A stretch of 64,000 bases of DNA. Source: Hibiscus mutabilis. Lineage: Eukaryota > Streptophyta > Magnoliopsida > Malvales > Malvaceae. The position numbers were made by a program, and so were the translations under genes. Below, piece after piece: positions 34,560-46,470 of the stretch (within the stretch, counting starts at the first letter, position 1; each line of letters starts with the position of its first letter). Below the pieces are notes generated by a model. The model worked only from the letters and a program-made list of their open reading frames with translations, searched no databases and was not told the DNA's origin. The stretch lies in the NCBI GenBank assembly GCA_019671005.1, contig CM033725.1:37780678-37844677 (forward strand). Reading direction: 5' to 3'.

Positions 34560-36850
34560 GTATTTCTCAGCCTGAACTCCCAGTTCCTTGATTTCTTCAA
34601 TAAGCCACATAAGCCTCGGTCCCACTTTTCCTGCTGGCTTGACATACTAACGAGGAGTTACATCTTCAGTGGCTAGCATCATCACGTGTCGAGCCACATC
34701 TTGTACCTGGGTCATGACAATCCTATCAAACTCAACTCGTTATTGGAATCTTCTAGCCATGTCCCTAAGACGAGTGAACCAGTAGTCATTACCTCCCTCA
34801 ACGATGTCTTCAAGGACCAAGATCTTTTTCATATATTCCTAGATGATGTTATCCATTCCTTCAACCTGTTTCTTCAAGGTATCATTCTCACTTAGACATG
34901 CCTGAAGTTCAATATAAGTGTGATGGTTCTGAAGTCTATGCAACGAGCGGTTCAGATAATCTATTTTGGCTTGCAACTCAGTAACACAAGCCTGACTCTG
35001 TTTTAGCTTCACACTGGTCTAGTCATATTCCTTTTGCAACTCAAATAGGTAGATCCTGTTGTCGTGGGCCTTCCTTTTCCATGCAACCACACTTTCTTTC
35101 TCACTTTCTTAGACCCGTTTGCCATTTCCATTTTCAGTTGCTCGCTTACCCTTCTTCTTATCTTCAACAAGGGCTCGTCTATATTTCTCGACCTCACGCC
35201 TTTATCGTTCCTTTTCTTTCCCTACAGCATGCTCGATTTCTTGCTTCCACTACTTTTGTGGCCTTTCTTAGATCAGCATTCCTAACAGTAGTCTGAAGTT
35301 TAAGGAAGTCAACCCTTTGGACCTCAAACTTCTTTTCTAGGTCTTCATACAACTTCACTACTCGCTTCGTCTCCCCTTTATATTTTTCAACATCGAGTCC
35401 TGACTCAAACTTGTCCCTCTAGTTCTGCTATTGTAAGGCTTCTATCTCCAACTTAGCCTTTCTTAATTCTTCTCTTAAGATGTCAGCTTCTGTAGGGACT
35501 ACCTTTAAGTGTTCTTCTAGAGACTTGGCCTGTCTGGATGTAGGTTCTATGATTTTGTCATTTATTCTCGTATGCCTCGAAATATCATAGTCCAGGGTGT
35601 ACATACAATGAATATCAAATTCTAACTTCATGTGATAACAATGGTTCCATGCATTAGTGATTGTTTGAACCTTCTGTCTGAACTCACCTTGGAACACAAA
35701 TTCTAGTGAGCCAAGACCGATAGTGAATGGGTTAAACTGCTGAGACCCATACTGACGAGATACTAGCAAAGGGGCACATTCAATTCCTCCCCACAAACCT
35801 AGCAGCATTAGGAAGTTGAAATCTCCATATTTGTATAGGACTTTGGTGTGACCCATCCAAGGAACCCTCCATTTGATGTCTTCGTCATGACGATCCCTGA
35901 ATATATCAATCCATTTATTCTTCTTAATAACAGGCCACTCCTTTGCCAAAAATTCCCGAAGAGGTGAGAAGTTTAGGAAAACACATTTGATAAAGCTAAT
36001 GTCAGGCACTTCCAGAAGTGACTGGGGGCTCAAACTTGCAGAAGCAGAGCACACCCTCCAAAATGAACACCTTCAACTTTTCGGTAGGCATTGAGGGAAA
36101 TGAAGGTTACAGCAAGTACAACTAGTACCAGATTGACTCTTCTCTTTAGTTGTTCTAGGAAATCAAGTAGCGCCACATCAATGTTTCCTAGAACCCTCAA
36201 AAAGATGACTAAACCATAAATTGCAATGGCTAGGAGATCAATCCTCTTTTCCCTGTCGAGGTGGACTGAAATTATACTTCCGATTCTTGACCAAGGGAAA
36301 TTAAAGGTCCCCCTCTCTTCTGTATCAACCCCTTGACCCAACCATCACTCATACCGGCAAATTCTTGAAGCATTGCATGTGGGTTTTTGTTTTTAGGAGG
36401 TTTGGCATAGACCCAGTTCTTCATCACTTTGCCCAGGTTGAAAAGGGCTAAGTACTCTTCAAATGTAGGCATAATGTCTTCTTTATTAAAAGTGAAGCAA
36501 CAATATCCCGGATTCCAAAATTGAACCAAGGCTTTCAGGAACTGTTCTTCTTCACTTTGCCCAGGTTGAAAAGGGCTAAGTACTCTTCAAATGTAGGCAT
36601 AATGTCTTCTTTATTAAAAGTGAAGCAACAATATCCCGGATTCCAAAATTGAACCAAGGCTTTCAGGAACTGTTCATCAACCTTCACGTACTAGAGATAG
36701 GCTATGTCACCATAAAATTCATGGAACAACTGCTTAGTCTCATAATCAAAGTGCTCACAGATTTCTCGCAATTCTTGGACATTATTCTGTTTGATGCTGA
36801 TGTGGGCATATTCCGAAGTCTCTGTTTCATGCTTGGCTACTAGACTATCT
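34560..36850 (-). pseudogene. Ogre ORF1 (plant DUF7745-like domain plus long coiled coil)
   Basis: Upstream of gag, minus frames give QFWNPGYCCFTFNKEDIMPTFEEY, MSDGWVKGLIQK, LLAIAIYGLVIFLRVLGNID, TFISLNAYR, and MLLGLWGGIECAPLLVSRQYGSQQF (35500-36800). A long heptad-rich tail follows (..LREELRKAKLEIEALQ.. onward to 34570). An extra ORF before gag is a hallmark of Ogre; the first part resembles the domain catalogued as DUF7745 in many plant transposon proteins. Its role is unknown. There are stops near 36690, 35427 and 35000, and a 128-bp duplication. Confidence 0.8.
36424..36675 (-). repeat. 128-bp tandem duplication in Ogre ORF1
   Basis: Units start TCACTTTGCCCAGGTTGAAA at 36424 and 36552 and are almost identical. 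The period (42 codons plus 2 bases) shifts the frame of ORF1. Confidence 0.92.
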
Positions 36851-37617
36851 CCAAATGTTCGCTGATTCACCTCGGACTAATGTTGCACCTTTGCATTCTC
36901 ATCCTCACTTTTCAAAATCCTTCCATCCATAACAAGAGCTTTTCAAAGTTGAGTAATGTTTTTGAGAATCAACCCCTTCTAAATATGTAATGATGCTACA
37001 TGAATGGTTATGCAAAACAATAAGACAACGGGAAGAAAGATTAAAATCAATAAAACACATAGAATTTAAAATAATTTCAAAAATAATTTTGGGCAACATA
37101 TTCCAACACTCCAGGACATGTCTACCTTTATTACTAAGACCCTAGGTTTTCCGCATGGCTCTATTGGGGTGGGCTCTAAATTCTCAAACGGTTGAGTTCT
37201 AAAAGGTACCCGAGTTGTCCTTGCTATCCCTACTAAGGGTAGCAAAGCCCCTGGTTCTCACCTATTATTGGCTTCAAACGAACCAAGTTCAACTCAAGAG
37301 GACTCACTTCCTATGTCTTCTTGAAGAATCAATATCCTTACGAAGACATGAGGCATATGAGTCCCGAAGGTACTTGCTAGGCTCATACGGAGAATCAATA
37401 TTCTGACATGAGCAAAGAATTTTCCCCTCACTTAACAATTAGGTAGAGCTCGGGAATAGAGCTTTTTGCAACATTTTTAAATGCGTAAAATAGAATTACA
37501 TTCATTAAGCGGACAAATACATTGAAACCTTTGTGAACTTACAAATTCCTTTAAAAACATTTTTGAAAATAATTTGTGGCCTGACCTTCTTTTGTTTTTA
37601 AAAAAAAAAAACAAAAT
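36851..37617 (-). other. 5' untranslated leader of Ogre copy B
   Basis: Between the PBS and ORF1. No domain is seen. An A-run near 37600 follows the PBS in minus sense. Confidence 0.7.
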
Positions 37618-37637
37618 GTCCCCAACAGAGTCGGCAA
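37618..37637 (-). other. Primer binding site of Ogre copy B (tRNA-Arg-like)
   Basis: Minus sense TTGCCGACTCTGTTGGGGAC, two bases from the 5' LTR. It resembles the TGGCGACTC.. PBS that Ogre elements use with tRNA-Arg, with one mismatch (GCC for GGC). Confidence 0.75.
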
Positions 37638-37639
37638 GT

Positions 37640-40058
37640 TGTCGCAACCCTTTTTAGGAGTTTTGACGTTTTGGAAAACTTTATAAAATCACAGAGTCGC
37701 CACCAATCCTTTTTTAAAAAAAGTGTGATTGGATCACTTTTAAAACAAGGGTATTTTGATAAAACATTTTATTTATCAAAATAACATTTTGGTCCACAAA
37801 AAAAGAAAACATGTTCGGGGGTCGGTTACGTGTGGGGAAGGGTTAGGCACCCCCGCAATGCCCAAAAACCGGTACCTAATTGATTTCAAAAAGCGCTTTA
37901 AAAAATTGGAATTTGCAAGTTCACAAAATTTCGATTGATTTGTCCGCAAAATGAATGTAAATCTATTTTAACGGCCTTATCGCCCGAGAAATGATCTTTA
38001 ATCACCGCCAACACTACTGGCGCTAACCCGTCATTCTCGTTTGATAAGACGCCACATTAATTAAGTTTTCAATTTTTAATAAATCAACAAGAAAACTAAA
38101 TGTGTTAGAGTCTTTTAATTAAAATCAGTAATTAATCCCTAAGAAATCTACATGCATTTTAACTATTAAGGTTTAAATATAATTGTGTTTTATTGAAAAT
38201 GAAGAATGTTTTACATACATGTCTCTAATCTATGTTTTAAGTCCCTAATCCTAAGGTTTAACACACATACATACAAGAATAAAGAAAAAATAATTAAATT
38301 AGTTATCAAAGTAATTAAAATAAAAACAATTAATTTTATTAAAAAAACTGCATTATGGACTGAATTTAAAGAAAACCAAAATGTGAGGGTTAATTCGAAA
38401 ATAATTTAAAATTTGGTGCTGAATTGAAAGAAAAAAGGACGAAACTGAAATAACTGAAAACAAAGGAGTTGCGGTATAAGAACCGAATTAGAAGGGCGCG
38501 GGTTATAGTCGGGTTCGGGTTGAGTCAACGGGTTAGTATATATATCAATTATAACAAACATATTTCATTTTTCCTTATTCATCAAAACAGATCAAACACC
38601 CTTTTCTTTTAAATCCTCTATCGAGTTCATCGTGTTCTTCATGAATTGAAGAACACAGTGGTGGTCCGCTGTTGCCGGCGGCGAAATTCCCAGAAAACCC
38701 AGATTTTCCTAGATTCTGGCAACCCCAAAATCATATTTTTTCACCGAATTTTCGTCAAAGCCAAATCTCCACCGTGTTTCCAATAAAAATAAGGTAAAAA
38801 CAAACCTTTTCCTTTATTTAATTTAAAGAAGAAAGTAAATAGATAGAAAGAATTACCAGAAACTTGCTTCTCTTATTGCTCTTGAATGCCGATTACAACT
38901 GTTTGCTCCTACAACTTCTGAATGCTAGTATGTTTACTGTAATTGCTGTGTGTAATTCTTGTGGAATTGTTCCTGTTTTACAATGATTTACAGTGGGGCT
39001 TATATAGTACAAGAATTGCATGAATTTTAAGCCCAAATCCCTAATTTCTTCCTCGGATTATCTCTAATTGCTTGATCTTTGCCACAGGCTTCAATTTAGG
39101 GATTAACCCTTTCCATTTTGGTTCTGAATTGCCTTTTGCATCTTTTTCCATATCTGATTGTAGCTTGATTCTTGCTAGGGCTTCAAATTAGGGATTATCC
39201 CTTCCCGTTTTGTTTCTGATTTTTCCAGCTAGGGCTTCGAATTAGGGATTTAATCCCTTTTGATTTTATCTTGAATCGCTATGCCCCAATTTATTGATTT
39301 AACCCTTTTGTTCCTCTGTTTGTATGTTTCTGATGACTCGAATGGCACCGGCGAGGAACAATCGGAGTGAGTGGAGCATCAGAGAAGATTCAGTGAACGA
39401 CCGGAGTTGAAACGTCGTGCAATTGGCTGCCACGCGCGAGTGATGATCTGTGTTATATATCCCGAAGCGATCTGGGCCGTTAGATTGCATCATGATCGAA
39501 CGGTTTTGTAATTGAGGCACTATATCATCCTTAGCTGGCGCGATCTGCGTCGTTGGATCCCAGATCAATCCAACGACCTCCCTTTGACTTCACAATAGAA
39601 TAAGACGAGATTAGGGTTTTTTGGGTTATAAACGGTCCAGTCGACCCTCTGTATAATGTATGGGCATGTTTTTTTAATTGATGGACTGGACCGAATAAAA
39701 GTAAATGGACTTAGTTTTTTTTTATTTAATCGACTGTTTTTTTCTTTGGGTTTTATACTAACTAATATATAACCTAAGTTAATTCTAACTAATATACTAA
39801 CAATTATACTAATTATAACACACTAAGTATACATTACATGACACCTAAATTATTCTAATACTAACATTAATATTTACAACTATAATTATTAACTATGTTA
39901 CTATATGACACCTAACTATATTATCAGTAACATTAATATTTACTACTAAACATATTAACTATGTTATCAATGTCACTTAACTATATTATCAGTATAACAC
40001 TACAACAATACTAAATTAATATAACAACTAAAACGAAGGTGAAAATCAAATGACAACA
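37640..40058 (-). repeat. 5' LTR of Ogre copy B
   Basis: 2.42 kb, plus-strand ends TGTCGCAAC and TGACAACA, flanked by GTATA at 40059-40063. An AT-rich stretch near 39760-40020 has repeated ACTAA/ATACTAAC words. ORF 39299-39568 is LTR sequence, not a gene. Confidence 0.95.
39000..39007 (-). promoter_or_regulatory. TATA box in the 5' LTR of Ogre copy B
   Basis: Minus-sense CTATATAA in the middle of the LTR, at the same place as the TATATAAA of copy A. It probably sets the element's transcription start. Confidence 0.5.
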
Positions 40059-40063
40059 GTATA

Positions 40064-43000
40064 GTATAAATGAATGCAAAGGAAGAAAGGGTGGGAAGAA
40101 GAAAATGACTAATGAGGTATGTGTGAAATTTTGGAATAGTTTAATGTGCTATTAAATTTTTCAGTAATGTGTACATAAGGTAAAATTGTAATATATTCTG
40201 AATTATAAAGGCGAAGGAAATATTAGGAAGAAAATGGGCCAAAATGACTGATGATGAAAAAAGGTCGTATATTGATATGCATTTGCAACAGAAGGAAGCA
40301 TATATAGGAACAACATCAAAACGCGAAGATACAACTATTTTTAAGAAGGTAAGAGTTGCATTAATTCATAGAAAGAGTAGTGGAGCTTAAAAGTAATTGT
40401 TAGTATTTTATAGATGTCTAATGTTGATGTAAATAACCGTATGTTTGTACTAGGCATCCACAAGGTGTAGCATAAAGAAGTTGTCCAAGTTGTTTACATA
40501 GATGAAGAATAAAAAGGTGGATGGTGTATTTGTAGAACTTAGGTTTGGGGGTTTAATTGGACTAAAATCTCGAGAAATTCGTCGCGATATCTATTGTGAC
40601 TTAGTGGAAAGCTTTGATGTTGAAAGCTCAATGATGCAGTTTAATGGCCACAATATTTGTGTAATGCTGGAGGATGTGGAAGCTATTTTAGGGCTAAAAA
40701 AATGAAGGTCTTGATGTTGGATGCATGACTGAGAAATGTAATGGGAAAATCTAGGTTTGAAGCATAAAGTCAGCCTGAAGGTTTCATATGTTGATTTCAA
40801 GGCATAAATATTAAGTGGTGAATATGAGGGAGTTAAATTGAAAGCGAGGGTGATTCTGTACATTATTGGCATCTTTCCATGTCTAACTTCAGACACGGTG
40901 ACCTCAACAGAAACTGTTAAGCTATTGTGTTTTGATGGATTGAATGGAAAACTGAATTGGTGTAAGTTTGCCTACGAAAGGTTAATTGATGTTATATGGA
41001 AACATAATTCTGGTGAAGGTCAAACATACATGACCGGGTGCATAGCAATATTAGAGGTAAGATGGTAGTAAATTGATGTATTATGCTAGTAGTCCACAAT
41101 TTAGCATGGTTTGAGTTTAAATAGTAATGTTGTGTGTAATTTGGAATGTAGGTGATATTGTATGATTCTTGAAGAGGAGTTCCTAGCAGAGGAACTTGGG
41201 CTGCAAATCGGGTAGCTCGCATTCATGCATGAGGGGAGAAGGAGGTGAAGAAAGTTGTTTCCTGCATTAAGCCAGAGCATCCTACGAAACAATTAAATGT
41301 AAGTAACCTGCTAATGATATAGTGTATAGTGAAAAGAAATGACATAAATTAAATATAATAAATGAATGTATTTTGTAGGTTATTGGGTCTGATAGTGGTC
41401 GCAGTGAAGGAAAAGAAGGTGGAAGTACGAGTGCCTCTACTCAAATGATAATAGAGGCATTTGGCAAGGTCATGGAAGATGTGAATAAATTGAAAGAGAG
41501 TATGAAAGATGGACTAGAAAAGCAAAGTAAGGTTGAAGAGATGGTGGAGGCATTGAAGGATGAATCGAAGATGGTAGCTGATTATGTGGTTGGTTTGAGT
41601 GGTAACATGATGTACTTGAAGAAGGCTTTACGTGTTGTTGATGCCAAATTTGGCATAGGGATTTATGAAGAGGAAGCATGCGAACAAAATACTGATGTTC
41701 CTGTGTCGAAGGCCAATGAAGAAGTTTCTATAGTTGCGGATGTGGTTGTTGATGATGACATTGGGTTGAAGGAGGAGAATGTAGTGCGGCAAAGAAAAAG
41801 AGAAAGGTGAAGCTTTCATTTTAGTGTATAAGTTAGATGTCAATGTTTGGTGTTGAAGTAGTATTAACATATATGATATTTGTAGGGTACGATGGATGAG
41901 GAAGCAACATCTAAGGTTAGTAGAGAAGGAAAACGAGGACGAAAGAAAACTCGAAACATGCATTAAGTAATAACGGTGATAAAAATGTTTGATATTGATC
42001 ATCGTTATTTAATTTAATATCTTTATTTTTCTCATGCCGTGCTTGTATTGAGACATAAATTAGAAGATTGTAATGGGCTTTTCCAATTTAGTAGAACTGG
42101 TTTGGACGTTTGAGTGTAGTAGAACATTGGCATTTAATTTAATGTAATGTTTTTTCCGAATTAGATGGTTTATTTAATTTTGTTTGATAATATATAAATA
42201 TTGGTACAAGTAGTTTTTATGTTAATGTTGTTACCTCTGTATATATATTATACCATTCAATAATTTATGTGCAAGGTTGAAGTGTTTCAGGTACTGACCC
42301 ATGTTGAAATAAGTGATGGGGTGGGGTCGTCTACAAGAGGCACGTGTGACTACAAATGGAATACGCGACTATTGGTGATGTAGAAATGGTAATTAATATA
42401 TTTTGTGCAGCAAAATTCTCATGCATTTTGGCCATATGTACGTGACTATTAGTGATGTAGATTCTTTACGTCCCGGAGAGTGGGTTAATAATTTGGTTAG
42501 TATAATTTATAGCTTAACCAATGGAATGATTTAATTTGAATTAATAAAGTCATATGAAATGTTTAAAATGGTTATTCCTTATTTAGATTATTGACGTTGT
42601 TGGGTGGACTATGGTGGTTGAAGATATTGAAACAAAATGTACTACAAGGAGAGGGTTTCTCCTGTGCTGCTTAAGTGTAAGTTAACTATTTATTTTGTTT
42701 ATGTGTAGTAGAAAAATACATAGATGTATTTGGAAGCTTAATAAATAGTTTTCTAAAATGTAGAGTCAACTTCTAAAAAAGGCAATGGATGGTGGACAAC
42801 TTGCTCATTTTTGGGTTGGGCATTTCAAGAACTTTGGGATGTTGACGGACTGTGAAACGGTAAGAATATACTTTAGTCCATAACAACATCTGGATGTAAA
42901 ATTTTGTGCGTTTTTATTTTAAACGCATAGTAATTACACATTGTTTTGCATATATTTATCCCCATTAATCACAACAACCAACATTAGTTTCTGTGTGTTT

Positions 43001-43720
43001 TCGATATGGGTCTTCGTGAAGCAAAGTTACTTGATAGCTTACCAACTACCTGAGGCAATGCTGGCAGAGTGATTATTATGAATAATTTCATAAGATAATG
43101 ACTTATAGCATGTACGAAATGGTTAGCCAATTTTTTTGTACGAAGTTACGTAGTATGCGAAAGATGATGTGTTTGTTCATGTAGATTAAAACATTAGGAG
43201 TGTTTTGAGAATGAAAAGTTCGTTCAATTGTTTGGCTCACCATGGGTGCCACTGAAAAAGCTGCGCGTGGTGGTGCCTAAAGTAAAAGTTCAAGCTAATA
43301 GGTATATTGTGGCATTGATACTAGATGTTTAATCATTCCAATTTTTTAGGCATGTTATTAATAATGAAGTTTGTTAATTTTGTTATGTTTAATGACAGAG
43401 ATGACTGTGGGATGTTTGTAATTAACTGGATGCAACATTGGCATATGAAGCGTATAGAGGATATGGTATGTGCATGGGTATGAGTTCTTTTGTTTGTCAG
43501 AATATTTATAATTGAATATGGTGATTGAAGGGCTCGTTTAATTATTGTCTACAGAATGTTGGCGAATGAGACAAATTATTTATGTTATATGATCTCCTCA
43601 ACAATGAAAGAAATTCAAAAAGACGCGAAATTACAAGTAGTGTAAAGTCACATGTGGTAGACTTACAAATACGGCCATTCATGAACCGTGCAAGCATACG
43701 ACGATCGAAGTGCTAGTGAG
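40064..43720 (+). pseudogene. Decayed transposon-type Ulp1-like (C48) protease gene with HMG-box-like exon
   Basis: Exon-like pieces on the plus strand. 40210-40355 reads KWAKMTDDEKRSYIDMHLQQKEAY, resembling part of an HMG box. 40455-40710 has LRFGGLIGLKSREIRRDIYCDLVESFDVE..EDVEAILGL, the N-terminal domain usual in plant transposon-borne Ulp1 proteins. 40835-41060 (KARVILYIIGIFPCLTSD.., LNWCKFAYERLIDVIW) continues it. 41400-41810 is an acidic coiled-coil linker. 43397-43470 reads RDDCGMFVINWMQHW, the C-terminal protease box with the catalytic Cys at 43406-43408. I do not see the matching His and Asp blocks intact, and stops are frequent. Ulp1-like genes of this type are known from Mutator-like (Kaonashi) elements. 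The Ogre element may have split off its 5' end. Confidence 0.75.
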
Positions 43721-44641
43721 TAATTACGTTCGTTTTGTTATTTATAATGTCGCATTATTTATTATCTTCATATTAATGTTACTTCATTTTCGTAACCATA
43801 TTTTTATGATGTTGTTAACTGACAGATTCGATTAGGTGTTACGGTATGACTTCTTTGTAGGGGTATTTGGGAGGTGTTAGGGACCCTTCTTTGTTTGTAT
43901 GGGTCACGTGCATGTGTTTTATGGACCTTGTTTTTTGTATAGGTCACATGTAGGTATTTTTGACCTTTTCTGCGTTCTGTATGGGTAGGACAAACCACAT
44001 AATTGATTAATTATTTTGTATTAAAATTACCTCATTAGATACATTAGGAGCCCGTTTTGTACCGAGATACAGTACTCGATATGTAGATTGCTAAGAGGTC
44101 AGATTAGGAGCGTCATGAACATGTGAATTAGATTTTTAATATGGTGCATAGTACCAATAGCTGAATGATTATAACGATACGTTTCATCCAAATATGTTCT
44201 TTTCAATACTTGTTGCGTGAACAAATATCAATACTTGTAGAACATGATCAGCACTGGTCGATATTGACTGGTTGGCAGAATGATAAAATCATACCGGTCA
44301 ACAAACAAGTACCAGTACTGAAAAAACATTATGTACAAAAATGACAATGCGTAGCCAAAAGTGAATCCATAGCAAAAATTTATGTAATAAGCTAATCCTT
44401 GCGAAGTAAGAAAATTCTACATACCTTAGGGGCTGTAACATATTGGTTTTGTCAAAACACAGGAACATTATCTAACGCATAAACTGGAAGAAGTGGATAA
44501 TTAGTAGAGGAGAGGGGACAAAATAATATGTATCAAATTCGAACAAAAGGAATGTCAACAATAAGCATATATTACTGTAGAATGTGCATTTGCGGATATA
44601 TTGAAAACATGATCGCCTTCATTCCATGGCTTTGATTGATC
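43721..44641. other. Spacer between Ulp1-like and FAR1-like pseudogenes
   Basis: No gene. At 43850-43990 there are three phrases like GGTCACRTG..GTRTTT, giving a small imperfect repeat. At 44210-44330 words such as ACCAGTACTG, CACTGGTCGATATTGACTGG and TACCGGTC recur, recalling the ATCGGTAC words at 13970-14690. Confidence 0.5.
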
Positions 44642-45480
44642 TTAACTGAAGCATACAAGGTAAGAGAAAGAAAGTAATATTTTTTTACGGATTAGGATGA
44701 TAAAAGAAGAGTCACTCACAAATTCGTCATGTTCGTAACTTGGGTCAACGTATGGCAGAAAATCCATGTCGTCGTTAAAAAAAGTTGACGTTGCCCCCAC
44801 TGAAGGCATTGGAAGTTGGAGCTTTAAACCAGGACATGTTTTTTTATTATGTCCCTCATTTCCACAAAATGAATAATGACGGGTTTTTGCATTCGACACT
44901 TGCTTTTCTTACATTTGTTTTCGTTTTGCTTTTTTTAGTGCAGGATCACAGACGTTGTGTTTATGCAGCGCAAGAGAAGCTGAATAAGTCATCGTACATG
45001 ATTCCTCCAATTCTTGTGTTAATCTTAATATGTCATCTTTGGTTCATGTAGAACCCGCTATCTATCTCCTTCTTACAATCAAACTAAGCTAGTAGGGCAT
45101 TTACATCACCATCAATAATTTTAGACCTCGCAGATGCATTAAGGGACTTGTATAGGTCTTTTGATATGAAACCAACATTACGGAAACTACCTGACTGTTG
45201 CGTGAAATAATTCATTATCTGTGATGTTCCCACTCCAATAGATTTCAATGCTCGAGCCTCAACAAGATCTGCATCCTGAACTTTTCTATTTGACCGAAGA
45301 AACGAGCGCATCAAGTCCTCGCAAAACGGATGATTATGTTCGGTATGGAAAAAATGAAATCTCCCACTTAACTGAATCCTTCGACATGACATGTACTCTA
45401 GCCTTGCAGTCGGTTCGTCTCAGAGCTCGGGGAGCACGTTTACGATCACACTTTTTTACATTTGAAATTATTGATGGCTA
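44642..45480 (-). pseudogene. FAR1/MULE-type transposase pseudogene with internal deletion
   Basis: Minus strand. The 5' part (45084-45480) reads RAPRALRRTDCKARVHV, VKWEISFF, HNHPFCED, RSNRKVQDADLVEARALKSIGVGTSQIMNYFTQQ; this is the C-terminal half of a FAR1 DNA-binding domain and the start of the MULE transposase region. The 3' part (44642-44899) reads TRHYSFCGNEGHNKKTCPGLK, the zinc knuckle usual at the end of FAR1/FHY3-like and MULE proteins. Its first Cys is replaced by Tyr (Y-x2-C-x4-H-x4-C). The catalytic middle of several hundred codons is missing. A stop and frameshift separate the two pieces. It could be a mobile transposase remnant or a domesticated FAR1-related gene; the context favours the transposon. 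Confidence 0.78.
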
Positions 45481-45483
45481 TGT

Positions 45484-46470
45484 AAACCTTTAGGATTTAA
45501 GGTAGTTACACAATTTCCTACAATAAGTTTGGTTGGTTTAAGATTAGAAGATATGAGGTAATAAATTAAGTAGTTACATTATTTAGTAATAATTACGTCA
45601 AGAATTAGATAGATGTGGTTAAATATTGTGTAGGTATCTTATCTCTCATGCTTTTTGTACCAAAAAGAGTAATCCTTTAGGATTTAAGGTAGTTACACAA
45701 TTTCCTACCATAACTTTGGTTGGTTTAGGCTTAGGAGATATGAGGTAATAAGTTCGGCAGTTACATTGTTTACAATTACTTACGTAATGAATTCGGTAGG
45801 TATGGTTAAATATTAAGTAGGTATCTTATTGCCCATGCGTTTTGTACCGAAAAAAGTAAACTTTTAGGATTTAAGGTAGTTACACAATTTCCTACAATAA
45901 GTTAGGTTGGTTTAAGATTAGGAGATATGTGGTAATAAATTAAGTAGTTACATTATTTAGTATTACTTACGTCAAGAATTAGGTAGGTGTGGTTAGATAT
46001 TGTGTAGGTATCTTATTTCTCATGCTTTTTGTACCAAAAAGAGTAATCATTTAGGATTTAAGGTAGTTACACAATTTCCTACCATAACTTTGGTTGGTTT
46101 AGGCTTAGGAGATATGGGGTAATAAGTTCGGTAGTTACATTGTTTACTATTACTTACGTAATGAATTAGGTAGGTATGGTTAAATATTAAGTAGGTATCT
46201 TATTGCTCATGCGTTTTGTACCGAAAAGAGTAAACCTTTAGGATTTAAGGTAGTTACACAATTTCCTACAATAACTTTGGTTGGTTTAAGATTAGGAGAT
46301 ATGAGGTAATAAATTAAGTAGTTACATTATTTAGTATTACTTATGTCAAGAATTAGGTAAGTGTGGTTAAATATTGTGTAGGTATCTTATTTCTCATGCT
46401 TTTTGTACCAAAAAGAGTAATCCTTTAGAATTTAAGGTAGTTACACAATTTCCTACTATAATAAGCTTTT
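45484..46470. repeat. 187-bp tandem repeat array with A/B alternation
   Basis: Unit starts (GGATTTAAGGTAGTTACAC) at 45493, 45680, 45867, 46054, 46241 and a partial one at 46428: every step is exactly 187 bp. Units 1, 3 and 5 share TTAAGATTAG..TTAAGTAGTTACATTATTTAG; units 2 and 4 share TTAGGCTTAGG..TTCGGTAGTTACATTGTTTAC. The array is therefore a 374-bp A/B higher-order repeat. Two units are copied at 55536-55905. No coding potential. Confidence 0.93.

Larger units (their letters stand above)
15043..40063 (-). mobile_element. Full-length Ogre/Tat-type Ty3-gypsy element, copy B (15048-40058), TSD GTATA
   Basis: LTRs at 15048-17485 and 37640-40058 both run TGTCGCAAC..TGACAACA on the plus strand, and the element is flanked by GTATA at 15043-15047 and 40059-40063. 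Coding runs on the minus strand: PBS, ORF1, gag, protease, a likely intron, RT, RNase H, a second RNase H-like domain and integrase. A tandem-repeat 3' region and a polypurine tract follow. ORF1 before gag, the second RNase H and an intron before RT are hallmarks of Ogre elements. Total span is 25.0 kb, or about 17.8 kb without the 7.2-kb nested insertion at 18859-26074. It is inserted in older DNA carrying a Ulp1-like gene. Most genes are broken, so it is non-autonomous now. Confidence 0.95.
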
